Positions 1-8,113 of a stretch of DNA of 64,000 nucleotides are shown here, one piece after another. The translations under genes were made by a program, and so were the position numbers. How positions within the stretch are numbered: position 1 is the first letter of the stretch; every line of letters starts with the position of its first letter. The notes below the pieces were generated by a model that saw only the letters and a program-made list of their open reading frames with translations, searched no databases and was not told the origin of the DNA. The stretch lies in the NCBI RefSeq assembly GCF_002754245.1, contig NZ_PEEX01000001.1, forward strand, positions 806,001 to 870,000, in the 5' to 3' direction. The stretch is from Chryseobacterium sp. 52 (lineage in GTDB: Bacteria > Bacteroidota > Bacteroidia > Flavobacteriales > Weeksellaceae).

Positions 1-25
1 AATAAAATTTTATAATGAATAATAT

Positions 26-583
26 TTATATTTCATTCAAAATTTTGTAAACCAAGTGGGTAGGAAGTCCCATGATGGTATAAAAGCTTCCGCTCAGCTT
101 CCTGATCTTTGCCATACCCAGCCATTCCTGGATCCCATAACTTCCCGCTTTGTCGAAAGGTTTGTAATTTTGAATGTAATATTCTATCTCATCATCTGTA
201 ATTTCATCCAACTCTACATCAGCCACATCGGTTTCTGTATATGTTTTGTCAGCAGATTTTATCGTAATTCCGGTATAAACCTGATGTGTTTTTCCGGAAA
301 GCATACGAAGCATCTGTCGGGCTTCATTGTCATCCTTAGGTTTTCCAAGGACTTGCCCGTCTGCAGCGACTACGGTATCGGCTGTTAATAATACTTCATC
401 AGGTGCTAAATCTCTGAATGCTTTTGCTTTTAATTCAGACAGATAAGCGGCGGCCTCTCCTATTTTGATTTCCTCAGGAAGTATTTCTTCACAGTCAATT
501 TTGACCACTTGAAAATCAAATCCTAAACTTGAAAGCAATTCTTTTCTTCTCGGCGACTGGGATGCTAAAAGTAATTTCATCAA
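26..583 (-). CDS. maf: Maf family nucleotide pyrophosphatase
   Basis: Maf proteins hydrolyse non-canonical or excess nucleoside triphosphates to monophosphates in the cytoplasm, and older work linked them to septum arrest. The 185-residue protein has the normal family length, with the N-terminal phosphate-binding motif SQSPRR (residues 8-13) and the catalytic block ADTVV (about 68-72) followed by GKP. It opens with two consecutive Met codons; the second (580) could be the true start. It is the last gene of a minus-strand run with the KdsC-like and DUF2520 genes, six bases after the former. The nucleotide specificity cannot be read from the sequence with confidence. Confidence 0.93.
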   Translation of the reverse strand: MMKLLLASQSPRRKELLSSLGFDFQVVKIDCEEILPEEIKIGEAAAYLSELKAKAFRDLAPDEVLLTADTVVAADGQVLGKPKDDNEARQMLRMLSGKTHQVYTGITIKSADKTYTETDVADVELDEITDDEIEYYIQNYKPFDKAGSYGIQEWLGMAKIRKLSGSFYTIMGLPTHLVYKILNEI

Positions 584-589
584 TAAATT

Positions 590-1108
590 TTATACAGATT
601 GGGTATTATCATCATGCCAGTTCCCCTGAACTTTCATTACTTGTTCTATAACGTCACGTACAGCACCACTCCCTCCTTTTTTTACCGAAATATAGTCAGA
701 TATTCCTTTAACTTCAGGAACAGCATTTTCAGGGCATGCAGCGATTGCAGAGTTTTCCATGATGTGGATATCCGGAAGATCATCTCCCATCGTCAGAATC
801 TCTTCGTTTTTAAGATTGTATTTCTTTTTAAAATCTTCAAAATCAACCATTTTATTGTGGGATTTTGGATAATAATCGTCTATTCCGAGATAATTGATTC
901 TGTGTTTCACCATTTCGTCATTCCCTCCGGTAATTACGCCAATTAAATAATTGTTTTTTAATGCTTTAACAACTGCGTATCCGTCCAGGACGTTCATCAC
1001 TCTGCACATATTTCCGCCAGGCATCAGATACACGCTTCCGTCTGTGAAAACCCCGTCTACATCAAATACAAATGCCTTAATATCTTTTAATTTCTCTTTA
1101 TAACTCAT
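590..1108 (-). CDS. HAD-IIIA phosphatase, KdsC-like
   Basis: A small cap-less HAD phosphatase of 172 residues, the size of KdsC, which dephosphorylates KDO-8-phosphate during lipopolysaccharide core synthesis. Motif I is FDVDGVFTDG with nucleophile D16 and acid/base D18. VITGG supplies motif II and GDDLPDI the metal-binding motif IV. The last 11 bases of the DUF2520 gene overlap its start, so the two are probably co-transcribed and translationally coupled. The KDO-8-P role is inferred from family and length; other C0-type HAD phosphatases share these motifs. Confidence 0.85.
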   Translation of the reverse strand: MSYKEKLKDIKAFVFDVDGVFTDGSVYLMPGGNMCRVMNVLDGYAVVKALKNNYLIGVITGGNDEMVKHRINYLGIDDYYPKSHNKMVDFEDFKKKYNLKNEEILTMGDDLPDIHIMENSAIAACPENAVPEVKGISDYISVKKGGSGAVRDVIEQVMKVQGNWHDDNTQSV

Positions 1109-1847
1109 ACATTTTTTGAATAGAATGATTCATTGTTTTATAAATTTCAAGACTTTCGTCTTTTAATAACTGCTCATGTAATTCCAGAACTCTCACGTCA
1201 TTTCTTACAGCAGGTCCCGTTTGGGCTGCTTTAGGTTCAATTTCATAAATTTTCTGAACCGTTTCGTCAATAAGCGGTAGAAAATAATTAAACGGAATTT
1301 CCTGTGAATCAGAAATTTCTTTTGCTCTTGCAAAAAGATGATTAACGAAATTGCAGGCAAAAACAGCGGTCAGATGAATATACTTTCTCTTTTCGTAGCT
1401 GCTTTCCATGACATTCTCAGAAATCCTGGAAGCAAGTTCAAAAAGAATTTCTTTGTCATCTTCATTTTCTGTTTCAATAAAGAATGGGATCTTTCCGTAA
1501 TCCAGTTCTTTTGATTTTGAAAAGGTCTGCAAAGGATAAAAACTTGATTTTCTGTACTCTCCTGTCAGAATTTCTTTGGGTAGCGATCCTGAGGTATGGG
1601 CGACCAGACAGTCTTTTTTAGTGATAATTTCAGACACATTTTCAACAGAATTGTCACTTACACAGATGATATACAGATCTGCGTCCTGAAGATGTTCAGT
1701 AGAATAAGGAACATCCAGTTCTTCAGAAATTTTTCTGAGTTCTTCTCCATTCCTCCCAAAAATCTGCAGTAATGGAATGTTTTTCAGAATGAAAGCTTTT
1801 GCCATGTGGTAGGCCACATTTCCGGAACCTATAATTACAATTTGCAT
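1098..1847 (-). CDS. Rossmann-fold DUF2520 protein
   Basis: The 249-residue protein has an N-terminal NAD(P)-binding Rossmann segment, IIGSGNVAYHMAKAF at residues 4-18 with a GxGxxA-type loop. The C-terminal helical half matches the DUF2520 architecture found with F420/NADP-oxidoreductase-like domains. The substrate is unknown. It is the first gene of the minus-strand DUF2520-HAD-Maf operon. The -7 box lies only five bases before the ATG, so the message may be leaderless or nearly so. Confidence 0.82.
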   Translation of the reverse strand: MQIVIIGSGNVAYHMAKAFILKNIPLLQIFGRNGEELRKISEELDVPYSTEHLQDADLYIICVSDNSVENVSEIITKKDCLVAHTSGSLPKEILTGEYRKSSFYPLQTFSKSKELDYGKIPFFIETENEDDKEILFELASRISENVMESSYEKRKYIHLTAVFACNFVNHLFARAKEISDSQEIPFNYFLPLIDETVQKIYEIEPKAAQTGPAVRNDVRVLELHEQLLKDESLEIYKTMNHSIQKMYEL

Positions 1848-1851
1848 CTAA

Positions 1852-1859
1852 CAAAGATA
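1852..1859 (-). promoter_or_regulatory. -7 promoter box before the DUF2520 operon
   Basis: On the minus strand the sequence reads TATCTTTG, a perfect Bacteroidetes TAnnTTTG box. It ends five bases before the ATG at 1847, which places the likely transcription start at or next to the start codon. Confidence 0.6.
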
Positions 1860-2003
1860 AGATTTTAAAGGAAGATGAATGCAGGAGGATGTAAGTTTAT
1901 AATGAAACCGCTCATTGCCCTTTGTCTAAAGCTTAGCACATAACGATCTGATATTATTTTAAATATTTGGACTGAAAATTGAATAAGTAATTTAACTTTC
2001 GGC

Positions 2004-2011
2004 TATTTTTG
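2004..2011 (+). promoter_or_regulatory. -7 promoter box before the ECF sigma gene
   Basis: TATTTTTG matches TAnnTTTG and lies 25 bases before the ATG at 2037. No autoregulatory ECF-type promoter was recognised. Confidence 0.55.
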
Positions 2012-2036
2012 TAATCCAAAACAGTGAAAGCATCTT

Positions 2037-2588
2037 ATGAAGATTAAGGACGCGGAAATTATTTCGTTGATGCAGAATCCACGGACGCAGGAAAAAGGTG
2101 TCCGTGCCTTGATGGATGCTTATCAAAGCAGATTGTACTGGCACATCCGAAGAATTATTGTAGATGGAGATCTTGCTCAGGATACGCTGCAGGAGACTTT
2201 TATTAAAGCCTATCAGAATTTTCACCAGTTCAAAAATGACAGCCAGCTGTATACCTGGCTTTACAGGATTGCCACCAATGAGGCATTACAGCAGGTCAAT
2301 AAGATGAAGAAAATGCAGAAAACGGATGAAGATCCGGAGTATTATATGCAGAATCTGGTGGCCGACAATACAGAAGGAGATGCAGAAGAAATACAGCTGT
2401 TGCTCCAGAATGCCATACAAAGCCTGCCCGAAAAGCAGAAACTGGTATTTATGATGCGGTATTATGATGATTTGCCCTACGAAGAGATATCAAAAATTGT
2501 AGATATGTCGGTAGGGACCTTAAAGACCAATTATCATTATGCCAAACAGAAAATAGAAGAATTTATTAAAGAAAATTACGAAAGATAA
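2037..2588 (+). CDS. ECF-type RNA polymerase sigma factor
   Basis: A 183-residue sigma-70 family protein with only regions 2 and 4. Region 2 spans about residues 20-90 and includes the DxxQDTLQETFIKAY core-binding helix. Region 4 lies at about 125-180 (LPEKQKLVFMMRYYDDLPYEEISKIVDMSVGTLK is its helix-turn-helix stretch, quoted only by its ends LPEKQ...GTLK at positions 129-162 approximately). It recruits RNA polymerase to a small regulon. The next two genes, a membrane-anchored protein and a secreted helical protein, suggest a sigma/anti-sigma/sensor unit that responds to an envelope signal. The inducing signal is unknown. Confidence 0.92.
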   Translation: MKIKDAEIISLMQNPRTQEKGVRALMDAYQSRLYWHIRRIIVDGDLAQDTLQETFIKAYQNFHQFKNDSQLYTWLYRIATNEALQQVNKMKKMQKTDEDPEYYMQNLVADNTEGDAEEIQLLLQNAIQSLPEKQKLVFMMRYYDDLPYEEISKIVDMSVGTLKTNYHYAKQKIEEFIKENYER

Positions 2589-2607
2589 TTTTTTGACCCC
2601 AACAAAG

Positions 2608-3141
2608 ATGAAAGAGTTCGACATAGAAAAACTAGAACGAAAGAATATTTACAAGGTTCCGGATGATTTATTTGCAAACATCCAGAGCAGTGTAATGAAC
2701 GAAGTGAAAGTGGATAAAAAAGCACCGGTTTTTAAATTGAACTGGATGTATGCCGCTGCGGCATCACTGGCTTTGATATTCGGAGCAACATATGTTTTTA
2801 ATTCTGACAATGATCCGGCAAAAGATGGGTTGAATTCAAAAACGTATGCCGCGAATAAGCAGGAACCTAAAACAGAAAGCGAACGCGCTTATGAAACGCT
2901 GGAAGCAGATTTAACTTCTATTGAAAATAACAATCAAAGAAGTAATAATCAGGTAAATAAAACGGTTTCATATACTCCTGAAAATAGAGGTAACCATGTA
3001 ACAGCACCGCAGCCCGTAAAAGCTGCCGTTAAAAAAGAAGAAACTAAAATGAATGAATACCTGGATTCGTTTTCCAATTCTGAAATTTCAGAGTTAGCAA
3101 GCAATTCTACCCAGGACGTTTATTTAGATCTATATAATTAA
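2608..3141 (+). CDS. Probable anti-sigma membrane protein
   Basis: A 177-residue protein of no recognised family. Residues 1-50 are charged and cytoplasmic in character (EFDIEKLERKNIYKVPDDLF). One transmembrane segment follows (LNWMYAAAASLALIFGATYVF), then a polar, low-complexity, Asn/Gln/Thr-rich extracytoplasmic tail. This single-pass layout directly after an ECF sigma gene is typical of Bacteroidetes anti-sigma factors, so the role is inferred from layout and position. I chose the ATG at 2608 over an upstream TTG at 2593 because the latter would add only five residues and has no clear initiation signal. Confidence 0.7.
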   Translation: MKEFDIEKLERKNIYKVPDDLFANIQSSVMNEVKVDKKAPVFKLNWMYAAAASLALIFGATYVFNSDNDPAKDGLNSKTYAANKQEPKTESERAYETLEADLTSIENNNQRSNNQVNKTVSYTPENRGNHVTAPQPVKAAVKKEETKMNEYLDSFSNSEISELASNSTQDVYLDLYN

Positions 3142-3148
3142 AAGAAAG

Positions 3149-3661
3149 ATGAAAAAGATATTATTTACACTTTTTATTATTTATGGTTTTGGTTTGAATG
3201 CACAAAATGCTCAGACTACAGATTATGACTGGAAAAAGATGGATCCTAAACAAAGAAAAGAGGTAATAAACAATCTTTCTCCGGAAGAAAGAAAGGAACT
3301 GCTCAAGAAGTTTAGGAATAATATGGTGTTGGAAAATCTCGAAATTGATGCCAACGATAAAACAGAATTTACACAGCTGTATAACGAATATCTGGAGAAT
3401 CAGAAACAAATAAAAGGTCAGTTTGACCCTAACTTCAATCCGGAAACTTTATCTGATGACGAAGCCAAAGCCAAACTTCAGCAGAGTTTCGAAGTAGGAC
3501 AGAAGTTGTTGGATAACAGAAAGAAATATGCTGATAAAATGCAGCAGGTGATTCCTTGCCAAAAAGTATTAAAACTATTCCAGTCTGAGGGAATGATGAG
3601 AGATAAGATGAATGAAAGAAAACCTCACAGCGGACATGATAATACGGCAAGGCCCAAATAA
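3149..3661 (+). CDS. Secreted helical protein in the ECF sigma unit
   Basis: The 170-residue protein has a signal peptide (about residues 1-18, ending LNAQ) and a mature part that is almost wholly charged helix, with motifs such as MDPKQRKEVINNLSPEERKELLKKF. The size, export and repeated Lys/Glu-rich helices resemble periplasmic Spy/CpxP/CnrX-type proteins that sense metals or misfolded proteins, but there is no clear LTxxQ motif. It starts seven bases after the anti-sigma gene, so it probably belongs to the same operon and may feed the signal to it. It ends in a basic His/Lys-rich tail. Confidence 0.65.
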   Translation: MKKILFTLFIIYGFGLNAQNAQTTDYDWKKMDPKQRKEVINNLSPEERKELLKKFRNNMVLENLEIDANDKTEFTQLYNEYLENQKQIKGQFDPNFNPETLSDDEAKAKLQQSFEVGQKLLDNRKKYADKMQQVIPCQKVLKLFQSEGMMRDKMNERKPHSGHDNTARPK

Positions 3662-3692
3662 GTCCCATAATAGTTTATTTTTTTAATGTTGG

Positions 3693-3730
3693 ACGGCTCT
3701 TACAGACAATTGTTTGTGAGAGCCGTTTAG
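3693..3730 (+). terminator. Terminator after the ECF sigma unit
   Basis: ACGGCTCT at 3693-3700 pairs perfectly with AGAGCCGT at 3719-3726. The inner bases can pair further (TACAGACA with TGTTTGTG in part), and the sequence continues into TTAGTTTT. The U-run is modest. Confidence 0.65.
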
Positions 3731-3746
3731 TTTTAAAGGGAACTCT

Positions 3747-3754
3747 TAGTTTTG
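3747..3754 (+). promoter_or_regulatory. -7 promoter box before the broken gene
   Basis: TAGTTTTG fits TAnnTTTG and lies 14 bases before the ATG at 3769. The promoter therefore survives upstream of a damaged reading frame. Confidence 0.45.
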
Positions 3755-3768
3755 TGGGAAATTCAATC

Positions 3769-4214
3769 ATGAAAAAAATACTGTTGTTTTTAATGTTTTC
3801 AGTTTTGTTACCCGCTCAAAAAATGGAAATAATTAAGCTGGATAAAAACTTCAAAGACAAAAATTCACGTACAAAATCACTCAATTTAATAGACAGCAGA
3901 GCAGATAAAGATTTGGGAACCTTACTCTATAAATGAGAATCTGTTCAAATGAAATTCAGTAATGAAGATTTAAAAATCATGTGGAAGCATGGTTTGCTGA
4001 TGATAAAGGATATTATATCGTTACTTCCAGACGGGAACTTTATCCGAAAAACAATAATACAGGAGCGATGATTGGAGTGATGACAGGAGGAATCATTGGT
4101 GGGCTTATTGGAGCGGCAATTGATTCCCAATCAAAAACGGACAGAAATGCCAACACTACTTTATCCCATGTTTATATAGACTCTTTAACAGGCGCTTACA
4201 TCTTTGAAAAATAA
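3769..4214 (+). pseudogene. Broken exported glycine-zipper protein gene
   Basis: The ATG at 3769 opens a signal-peptide-like segment (MKKILLFLMFSVLLPAQ) that runs to an in-frame TGA at 3934-3936. The same frame stays protein-like after this stop (ESVQMKFSNEDLK). From about 3975 the coding signal shifts to another frame (VEAWFADDKGYYIVTSR) and ends at 4214 after a glycine-zipper membrane stretch (GVMTGGIIGGLIGAAID). One stop plus one frameshift best explains the pattern, giving an original protein of about 148 residues. Two unrelated small genes are possible but less likely, since the second half has no proper ATG and only a GTG. Function unknown; glycine zippers occur in outer-membrane lipoproteins and surface proteins. 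Confidence 0.6.
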
Positions 4215-4258
4215 ATTTCACACGGTAAATTAAAGCGAGATAATGTCTCACATTTTTT

Positions 4259-4266
4259 TATCTTTG
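4259..4266 (+). promoter_or_regulatory. -7 promoter box before lepA
   Basis: TATCTTTG, a perfect TAnnTTTG box, lies 19 bases before the lepA ATG at 4286. Confidence 0.6.
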
Positions 4267-4285
4267 CAAATTACAACGTTCTTAA

Positions 4286-6082
4286 ATGAAAAACATACGA
4301 AATTTTTGCATAATCGCTCATATTGACCACGGTAAAAGTACTTTGGCAGACCGTCTTTTGGAGTATACCAATACCGTTACTCAAAGAGAATTACAGTCTC
4401 AGACCCTGGATGATATGGATTTGGAGAAAGAACGTGGGATTACCATTAAATCTCACGCCATCCAGATGGATTATGAATATAAAGGAGAAAAGTATATCTT
4501 AAACCTGATCGATACACCGGGACACGTAGATTTTTCTTACGAGGTTTCCCGTTCTATTGCGGCTTGTGAAGGAGCACTTCTTATTGTAGATGCGGCACAG
4601 AGCATTCAGGCGCAGACCATCAGTAATCTTTATTTAGCACTAGAAAATGACTTGGAAATTATTCCAATTCTGAATAAAATAGATCTTCCATCTGCAAACC
4701 CTGAAGAAGTTACCGACGAAATTATGGGACTTTTGGGATGTAAATATGAAGATGTTCTTAGAGTTTCCGGAAAAACTGGGGAAGGCGTTCATGATTTATT
4801 GGAACAAATTGTCAACAGAATTCCAGCTCCCGTTGGAGATCCCAATGCACCATTACAGGCATTGATCTTTGACTCGGTTTACAACCCGTTCAGAGGAATT
4901 GAAGCTTACTTTAAAGTGGTAAACGGAAGTATCTCTAAAAACGAGAAAATTAAATTTTTCGCTACCGGAAAAGAATATGGCGCTGATGAAGTGGGAACTT
5001 TGAAATTAAAACAGGTTCCTAAAAAAACGATCCAATGTGGTGATGTTGGGTATATTATTTCAGGGATTAAAGATGCCAGAGAAGTAAAAGTAGGTGATAC
5101 CATTACCTCTTTTGTAAACCCGGCTGATTCCGCTATCGATGGTTTTGAAGAAGTAAAACCAATGGTTTTTGCAGGGATTTATCCAATCGAATCTGAGGAT
5201 TTTGAAGAATTAAGATTCTCTCTGGAAAAATTAAGACTGAATGATGCCTCTTTGGTTTTCGAACCGGAAAGTTCTGCAGCACTTGGATTTGGTTTCCGTT
5301 GCGGATTCCTGGGAATGCTTCACATGGAAATCGTTCAGGAACGTCTTGACAGAGAATTTGATATGAACGTGATTACCACTGTACCCAACGTTTCATACCA
5401 TGGTTATTCTAAAAAAGAGCCTGAAACAACTATTTTGATTAATAACCCGTCAGAAATGATGGATCCTTCCATTCTGGACAGAGTAGAAGAACCATTTATT
5501 AAAGCTTCTATCATTACAAAATCTGACTTTGTAGGTCCTGTAATGACTCTTTGTATTGAAAAAAGAGGGGAAATTATAAACCAAAGTTACTTAACGGCAG
5601 ACAGAGTAGAGCTGACATTCAATATGCCTCTGGCAGAAGTTGTTTTCGACTTTTACGACCGTCTTAAATCCATTTCAAAAGGGTATGCCTCATTTGACTA
5701 CAGCCCGATCGGAATGCGTTCTTCTAAATTGGTGAAAATGGACATCCTGATCAATGGAGATATGGTGGATGCGCTTTCTTCACTAATCCATGACAGTAAT
5801 GCTTACTATATTGGTAAAAAGATGTGTGAAAAGCTTCGTGAGCTGATCCCAAGACAGCAGTTTGATATTGCTGTTCAGGCAGCATTGGGTGCTAAAGTGA
5901 TTGCAAGAGAAACCATTAAAGCATTGAGAAAAGACGTTACCGCAAAATGTTACGGAGGAGATATCTCCAGAAAGCGTAAACTTTTGGAAAAGCAGAAAGA
6001 AGGTAAGAAAAAAATGAAGCAGATTGGAAGGGTAGAAGTCCCTCAGTCAGCATTCATGGCAGTACTGAAACTAAACGATTAA
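4286..6082 (+). CDS. lepA: Elongation factor 4 (LepA) GTPase
   Basis: LepA is a ribosome-associated translational GTPase that affects elongation and ribosome function under stress. The 598-residue protein is full length. Its N-terminal G domain has G1 AHIDHGKST (about residues 10-18), switch [10 protein letters not shown] and [10 protein letters not shown]-Tu-like domain 2, EF-G-like domains III and V, and the LepA-specific C-terminal domain follow; the basic end [21 protein letters not shown] is typical of LepA. It has its own promoter and a strong terminator, so it is probably monocistronic. Confidence 0.98.
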   Translation: MKNIRNFCIIAHIDHGKSTLADRLLEYTNTVTQRELQSQTLDDMDLEKERGITIKSHAIQMDYEYKGEKYILNLIDTPGHVDFSYEVSRSIAACEGALLIVDAAQSIQAQTISNLYLALENDLEIIPILNKIDLPSANPEEVTDEIMGLLGCKYEDVLRVSGKTGEGVHDLLEQIVNRIPAPVGDPNAPLQALIFDSVYNPFRGIEAYFKVVNGSISKNEKIKFFATGKEYGADEVGTLKLKQVPKKTIQCGDVGYIISGIKDAREVKVGDTITSFVNPADSAIDGFEEVKPMVFAGIYPIESEDFEELRFSLEKLRLNDASLVFEPESSAALGFGFRCGFLGMLHMEIVQERLDREFDMNVITTVPNVSYHGYSKKEPETTILINNPSEMMDPSILDRVEEPFIKASIITKSDFVGPVMTLCIEKRGEIINQSYLTADRVELTFNMPLAEVVFDFYDRLKSISKGYASFDYSPIGMRSSKLVKMDILINGDMVDALSSLIHDSNAYYIGKKMCEKLRELIPRQQFDIAVQAALGAKVIARETIKALRKDVTAKCYGGDISRKRKLLEKQKEGKKKMKQIGRVEVPQSAFMAVLKLND

Positions 6083-6085
6083 TAT

Positions 6086-6120
6086 AAAAAAGACCGGTAA
6101 AATTTACCGGTCTTTTATTT
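6086..6120. terminator. Bidirectional terminator between lepA and a small membrane gene
   Basis: AAAAGACCGGTAAA and TTTACCGGTCTTTT flank a three-base loop and are followed by T-rich sequence. A-runs on the left and T-runs on the right let it serve both convergent genes. Confidence 0.85.
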
Positions 6121-6121
6121 T

Positions 6122-6331
6122 TTAGAAACTTCTCTGTTTCTCAATCAGATTCCCCTGTATCACCAAGGCACCGAGGCCGAGAATGATTTCAGCAATACCC
6201 AATGTTCTTATAAGATTGATCCCGCATACGAGACATTCAGGTTCTGGGAAAGGTTTTTTCCCTACTACGATGATCAATACTCCTCCTATGATAATAATCA
6301 CAACGATAAAGACTCTTAATAATGTTTTCAT
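6122..6331 (-). CDS. Small two-helix membrane protein
   Basis: A 69-residue protein with two predicted transmembrane helices: VFIVVIIIIGGVLIIVV at about residues 7-24 and TLGIAEIILGLGALVIQ at about 44-60. The loop between them carries two cysteines in a PECLVC motif. I do not recognise the family. It is convergent with lepA and shares its terminator. The long uninterrupted hydrophobic pattern and sensible termini argue for a real gene. Confidence 0.6.
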   Translation of the reverse strand: MKTLLRVFIVVIIIIGGVLIIVVGKKPFPEPECLVCGINLIRTLGIAEIILGLGALVIQGNLIEKQRSF

Positions 6332-6429
6332 GATGGTATAAATTTTTATTTTCTATACCAAAGTTGAGTATATCGATCAAGATAATGACAAGGAAAATCA
6401 CTGTTTTGATGTGGTGATTTTACCTCTTT

Positions 6430-7062
6430 TTATTTCTTTTTCGTGAATTTTATTTCCATAGTTTTATACTCGTTTCCTGTTTTAGAATCAGGGCCATACA
6501 TTTCCATCATGTGATTGTTCGCATCAGTAAAAGTATAAACCTCTCTGAAATCACAGTCATGGCCGGGTCTTGCCGGGTCACTCATTGTACCTTTGAACTC
6601 AATAGATTTTTTAGCAGGATTCCAGTCGCCCTCACCATGCATAATACCCGTTCCCATATTGTCAATCCAGGTGCTTACAAACTTTTTCTTGGCATTGTCG
6701 TAGCCCATAATGCTCATTCCTTCAAAAGGCATTCCCATAAAATTTCCTTTGTAAGTACTGTGCTGATACCGTCCTCCAAAAATCATTTTGTTGGTGCATT
6801 CAGATTGGCTCGTCATAGGTTTGCCGCCATTTTCCATCCACATTGTCGTTGCCCCTGTCCAGTTTCCGTCATAAGCGGCTAATGTTTTGTGCATTTCGCC
6901 AGGAGTTGCATATTCCATCCATGCTTTCATTGCAGTGGCAGAATCTACAGGTTTCCATGTGGCAGAATCTGTTTTGGATACCTCTTTTTCTGCTGCAGGC
7001 TTTCCTTTCTCACAGGCGGTAAAAAGAAAAGCAAGGGAGAATAATAACAATAGATTTTTCAT
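6430..7062 (-). CDS. DUF1579 lipoprotein
   Basis: A 210-residue lipoprotein with signal peptide MKNLLLLFSLAFLFTAC, whose Cys17 would be lipidated. The mature part (about 45-208) has the lipocalin-like DUF1579 pattern: LAAYDGNWTG, repeated beta-strand blocks such as GGRYQHSTYKGNFMGMPFEG, GYDNAKKKFVSTWIDNMGTG and the terminal TMEIKFTKK. The biochemical role of DUF1579 is unknown. It is divergent from the NUDIX regulator, with 121 bases between them, and may share regulatory DNA with it. Confidence 0.85.
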   Translation of the reverse strand: MKNLLLLFSLAFLFTACEKGKPAAEKEVSKTDSATWKPVDSATAMKAWMEYATPGEMHKTLAAYDGNWTGATTMWMENGGKPMTSQSECTNKMIFGGRYQHSTYKGNFMGMPFEGMSIMGYDNAKKKFVSTWIDNMGTGIMHGEGDWNPAKKSIEFKGTMSDPARPGHDCDFREVYTFTDANNHMMEMYGPDSKTGNEYKTMEIKFTKKK

Positions 7063-7152
7063 AATTAGTTAATTTTAAGTGGGTTATTGGATAATAAAGT
7101 TAATCAATTTTATTATTCACGTAATAGTTTTTATAAATTCATTTATAAACCG

Positions 7153-7160
7153 TACCTTTG
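7153..7160 (+). promoter_or_regulatory. -7 promoter box of the NUDIX regulator gene
   Basis: TACCTTTG fits TAnnTTTG, 23 bases before the ATG at 7184. Its last four bases overlap the left arm of the dyad at 7157-7177, a position suited to autorepression. Confidence 0.55.
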
Positions 7161-7177
7161 TGTATTCATAACGCAAA
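7157..7177 (+). promoter_or_regulatory. Candidate operator, copy 1
   Basis: TTTGTGT-N7-ACGCAAA is an inverted repeat (rc of ACGCAAA is TTTGCGT, one mismatch). The same design with the same 7-base spacer recurs at 8038-8058 and 9276-9296. It overlaps the -7 box of the NUDIX-winged-helix gene, the most likely source of the binding protein. Confidence 0.55.
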
Positions 7178-7183
7178 TTAATT

Positions 7184-7861
7184 ATGCAGGCTATAAAAGT
7201 TGCAGTAGACGCTGTCATTTTCGGATATTTTGATAAACAGGACCTTCAGTTACTTTTGATCAAAAGAAAGATAGAACCTTTCAAAGGAGGCTGGGCACTT
7301 CCCGGCGGACTTGTTCTGGATGATGAAAATCTGGATGACGCTGTAAAAAGAGAACTCTACGAAGAAGCGGGCATAAAACCTGATTTTTTAGAGCAACTCT
7401 ACACATTTGGTAACGTAGGTCGCGATCCAAGGAATAGAGTCGTTTCTGTAGCTTATTTAGGGCTTGTCAACCCTTCCTATCACGAACTGTTTGCCGATTC
7501 TGATGCAGAAGATGCTCAATGGTTCAGCGTAAACAAGCTCCCGACACTTGCATTTGATCATAAAGCCATCATTGATATTGCGTTACAAAGACTCCGCACG
7601 AAAATCCAGTATCAGCCCATTGGGTTTAATCTGCTCAATGAAGAATTTCCTTTCTCAGACCTTGAAAACCTTTACAGAACTATTGTTGGACGTGAAATAG
7701 ACCGCAGGAATTTCCGCAAAAAAATCATGAGCTATGGTTTACTTAATGAAACCAATAATGTAAAAAAAGAGGGTAGTGGCAGACCCGGAAAACTTTTCAC
7801 ATTCAATCAGGAGAAGTACGAAGAACTGGAAAAAGAAGGCTTCTATTTCGAAATTAAATAA
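7184..7861 (+). CDS. NUDIX-winged-helix protein, NrtR-like regulator
   Basis: The 225-residue protein has an N-terminal NUDIX domain (about residues 1-140) and a C-terminal winged helix (about 145-225), the layout of NrtR-type regulators. These bind ADP-ribose-like ligands and control NAD metabolism or sugar genes. The NUDIX box is complete (G42-x5-E48-x7-R56-E57-L-x-E60-E61-x-G63-I), so hydrolysis of ADP-ribose or a related diphosphate is possible as well as sensing. The wing carries the typical GRPGKLFTF stretch near residue 205. It lies directly upstream of, and on the same strand as, the NAD/ADP-ribose cluster. Three matching dyads before it and two downstream transcription units make it the likely regulator. 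Confidence 0.88.
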   Translation: MQAIKVAVDAVIFGYFDKQDLQLLLIKRKIEPFKGGWALPGGLVLDDENLDDAVKRELYEEAGIKPDFLEQLYTFGNVGRDPRNRVVSVAYLGLVNPSYHELFADSDAEDAQWFSVNKLPTLAFDHKAIIDIALQRLRTKIQYQPIGFNLLNEEFPFSDLENLYRTIVGREIDRRNFRKKIMSYGLLNETNNVKKEGSGRPGKLFTFNQEKYEELEKEGFYFEIK

Positions 7862-7928
7862 TCTTTATGCCATGCCAATCCGGTTTAGATTTACATTAAA
7901 AATCTCTCATTTTATCATTTAAAACTAA

Positions 7929-7948
7929 TAAACTAAAATTTTAGTTTA
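7929..7948. promoter_or_regulatory. Perfect 20-bp palindrome between the NUDIX and NADAR genes
   Basis: TAAACTAAAATTTTAGTTTA is fully self-complementary. It could be a second operator or a weak hairpin terminator; it has no U-run of its own. It differs in sequence and spacing from the 21-bp dyads nearby. Confidence 0.4.
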
Positions 7949-8037
7949 AAATATGTTTGTATTTTTCTGAAACTAATCGTATCACTTATATTTCAATGTA
8001 TTTAAATTTTAAATCTGATAATCAGTAAGTTAGTCAT

Positions 8038-8058
8038 TTAGTGTTAAAATAACGCAAA
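8038..8058 (+). promoter_or_regulatory. Candidate operator, copy 2
   Basis: TTAGTGT-N7-ACGCAAA shares the arms and spacer of the 7157 copy, and the bases ATAACGCAAAT (8049-8059) are identical to 7168-7178. It lies just upstream of the -33 element of the NADAR gene promoter. Confidence 0.55.
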
Positions 8059-8063
8059 TATAT

Positions 8064-8095
8064 TTTGGTAGTAAAATAACATTGTTTTACATTTG
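8064..8095 (+). promoter_or_regulatory. Promoter of the NADAR gene
   Basis: A -33 TTTG (8064-8067) and a -7 TACATTTG (8088-8095) are separated by 20 bases, the spacing of flavobacterial housekeeping promoters. The ATG follows at 8114. Confidence 0.65.
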
Positions 8096-8113
8096 TGTAG
8101 TAATAACACAATC

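Noticed and set aside
8093-8113. TTG start for the NADAR gene
   Set aside because: The codon lies within the -7 box; the ATG at 8114 gives a full domain.
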